A DNA stretch of 29,905 bases from a virus: the IMG/VR virus record IMGVR_UViG_3300046028_008611, positions 1 through 29,905 of that record; one strand, given 5' to 3'. The notes beneath the pieces were generated by a model. That model saw only the letters and a list, made by a program, of their open reading frames with translations. It searched no databases and was not told the origin of the DNA. A program made the position numbers and the translations under genes. Shown here piece after piece: positions 29,629-29,905 of this stretch. The first letter of the stretch is position 1. Each line of letters begins with the position of its first letter.

Positions 29629-29905
29629 TATCCTTATCAGGAGGAATGGACTCAAGTACTTTATTACTTAGATGTCTAAAAGAATTTGATAGTGTAACAG
29701 CTATCTCATTTGACTATGGTCAAAAACACAGAGTAGAGCTAGAGAGAGCTCAATCATTAGTAGATTATATTAATGCTACAGCTTTACAGCAAGTAGGATT
29801 AGATGCATTAAAGCATGGAGAACATAGAACTTCTCTTGAACCAATCAATTACCGTCAAATCCAACTAAACGGACTGGTTGATTTATTAGATTCAGCTTTA
29901 GTATT
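29607..29905 (+). CDS. queC: QueC, 7-cyano-7-deazaguanine synthase, 3'-truncated by window edge
   Basis: About 99 residues are visible from ATG 29607; the gene runs past the end of the window. The PP-loop ATP-binding motif [15 protein letters not shown] is at residues 9-23, and [16 protein letters not shown] at about 36-51 is diagnostic of QueC, which converts carboxy-deazaguanine to preQ0 using ATP and ammonia. PreQ0 is the substrate that phage DpdA enzymes insert into DNA. FolE, QueD and QueE partners, if present, would lie beyond the window or come from the host. The usual length is about 220 residues. Confidence 0.93.
   Translation, partial: MSKKHVVVSLSGGMDSSTLLLRCLKEFDSVTAISFDYGQKHRVELERAQSLVDYINATALQQVGLDALKHGEHRTSLEPINYRQIQLNGLVDLLDSALV

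Noticed and set aside
1-29905. tRNA genes, group I introns, inteins, homing endonucleases, CRISPR arrays or insertion sequences
   Set aside because: Gaps are too short for tRNAs or IS elements, the UvsX, helicase and Nrd genes are uninterrupted, and no regular repeat array is visible.

Overview
The window is part of the genome of a T4-like contractile-tailed phage (myovirus), most likely infecting a host in the Bacteroidota (Flavobacteriia-like). The evidence for the phage is a T4-style set: tail sheath, tail tube, gp26/gp51-like tail assembly proteins, tape measure, gp53-like LysM baseplate protein, baseplate hub with a fused lysozyme, gp32-like SSB, UvsX, a 5'-3' exonuclease, a gp41-like helicase and NrdA/NrdB. 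The host is inferred from AT-rich DNA, no purine-rich Shine-Dalgarno before almost any start, and promoters resembling the Bacteroidota type (TTTG, then TAnnTTTG). Every convincing gene is on the + strand, packed with short gaps or small overlaps. No intergenic stretch exceeds about 110 bases, and I see no tRNA, IS element, intron, intein or CRISPR array.

Layout. (1) 1-13811, virion tail module: a 5'-truncated tail protein, a small coiled-coil protein, sheath, tube, the gp26/gp51-like pair in overlapping +1 frames, tape measure, a small Pro-rich protein, a large tail/baseplate protein, the LysM wedge protein, the hub-lysozyme, and a protein with an internal duplication. Most transcription-unit heads here carry the motif TATTTATAAYAAA, a likely late promoter. 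(2) 13812-22715, replication and nucleotide metabolism: a very short family A polymerase, an unknown protein, SSB, UvsX, 5'-3' exonuclease, DnaB-like helicase, NrdB and NrdA. (3) 22716-26216, lysis and envelope: a coiled-coil mini-protein, a holin-like protein, a GH19 endolysin, a second holin-like protein, a membrane protein with a coiled coil and an EF-hand, and a secreted NUC1-type nuclease. (4) 26217-29905, accessory genes: two small membrane proteins, an SPFH/prohibitin-like protein, an AT-hook-tailed protein, a TGT/DpdA-like transglycosylase, an 82-residue protein ending in an SSB-like DDLPF tail, a mini-ORF and the start of queC, which runs off the window.

Main points of interest. A second promoter class of fixed 32-base geometry (NTTG or TTAG, 20 bases, TAYATT plus two bases) occurs seven times. 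In four of these a dyad lies in or overlaps the spacer, and two of the four are near-identical 36-base cassettes. The tail assembly pair meets at a T7 run and looks like a programmed frameshift. The DpdA-like and QueC genes suggest that the phage DNA carries a 7-deazaguanine base. All functional calls rest on reading motifs; no database search or structure prediction was run.
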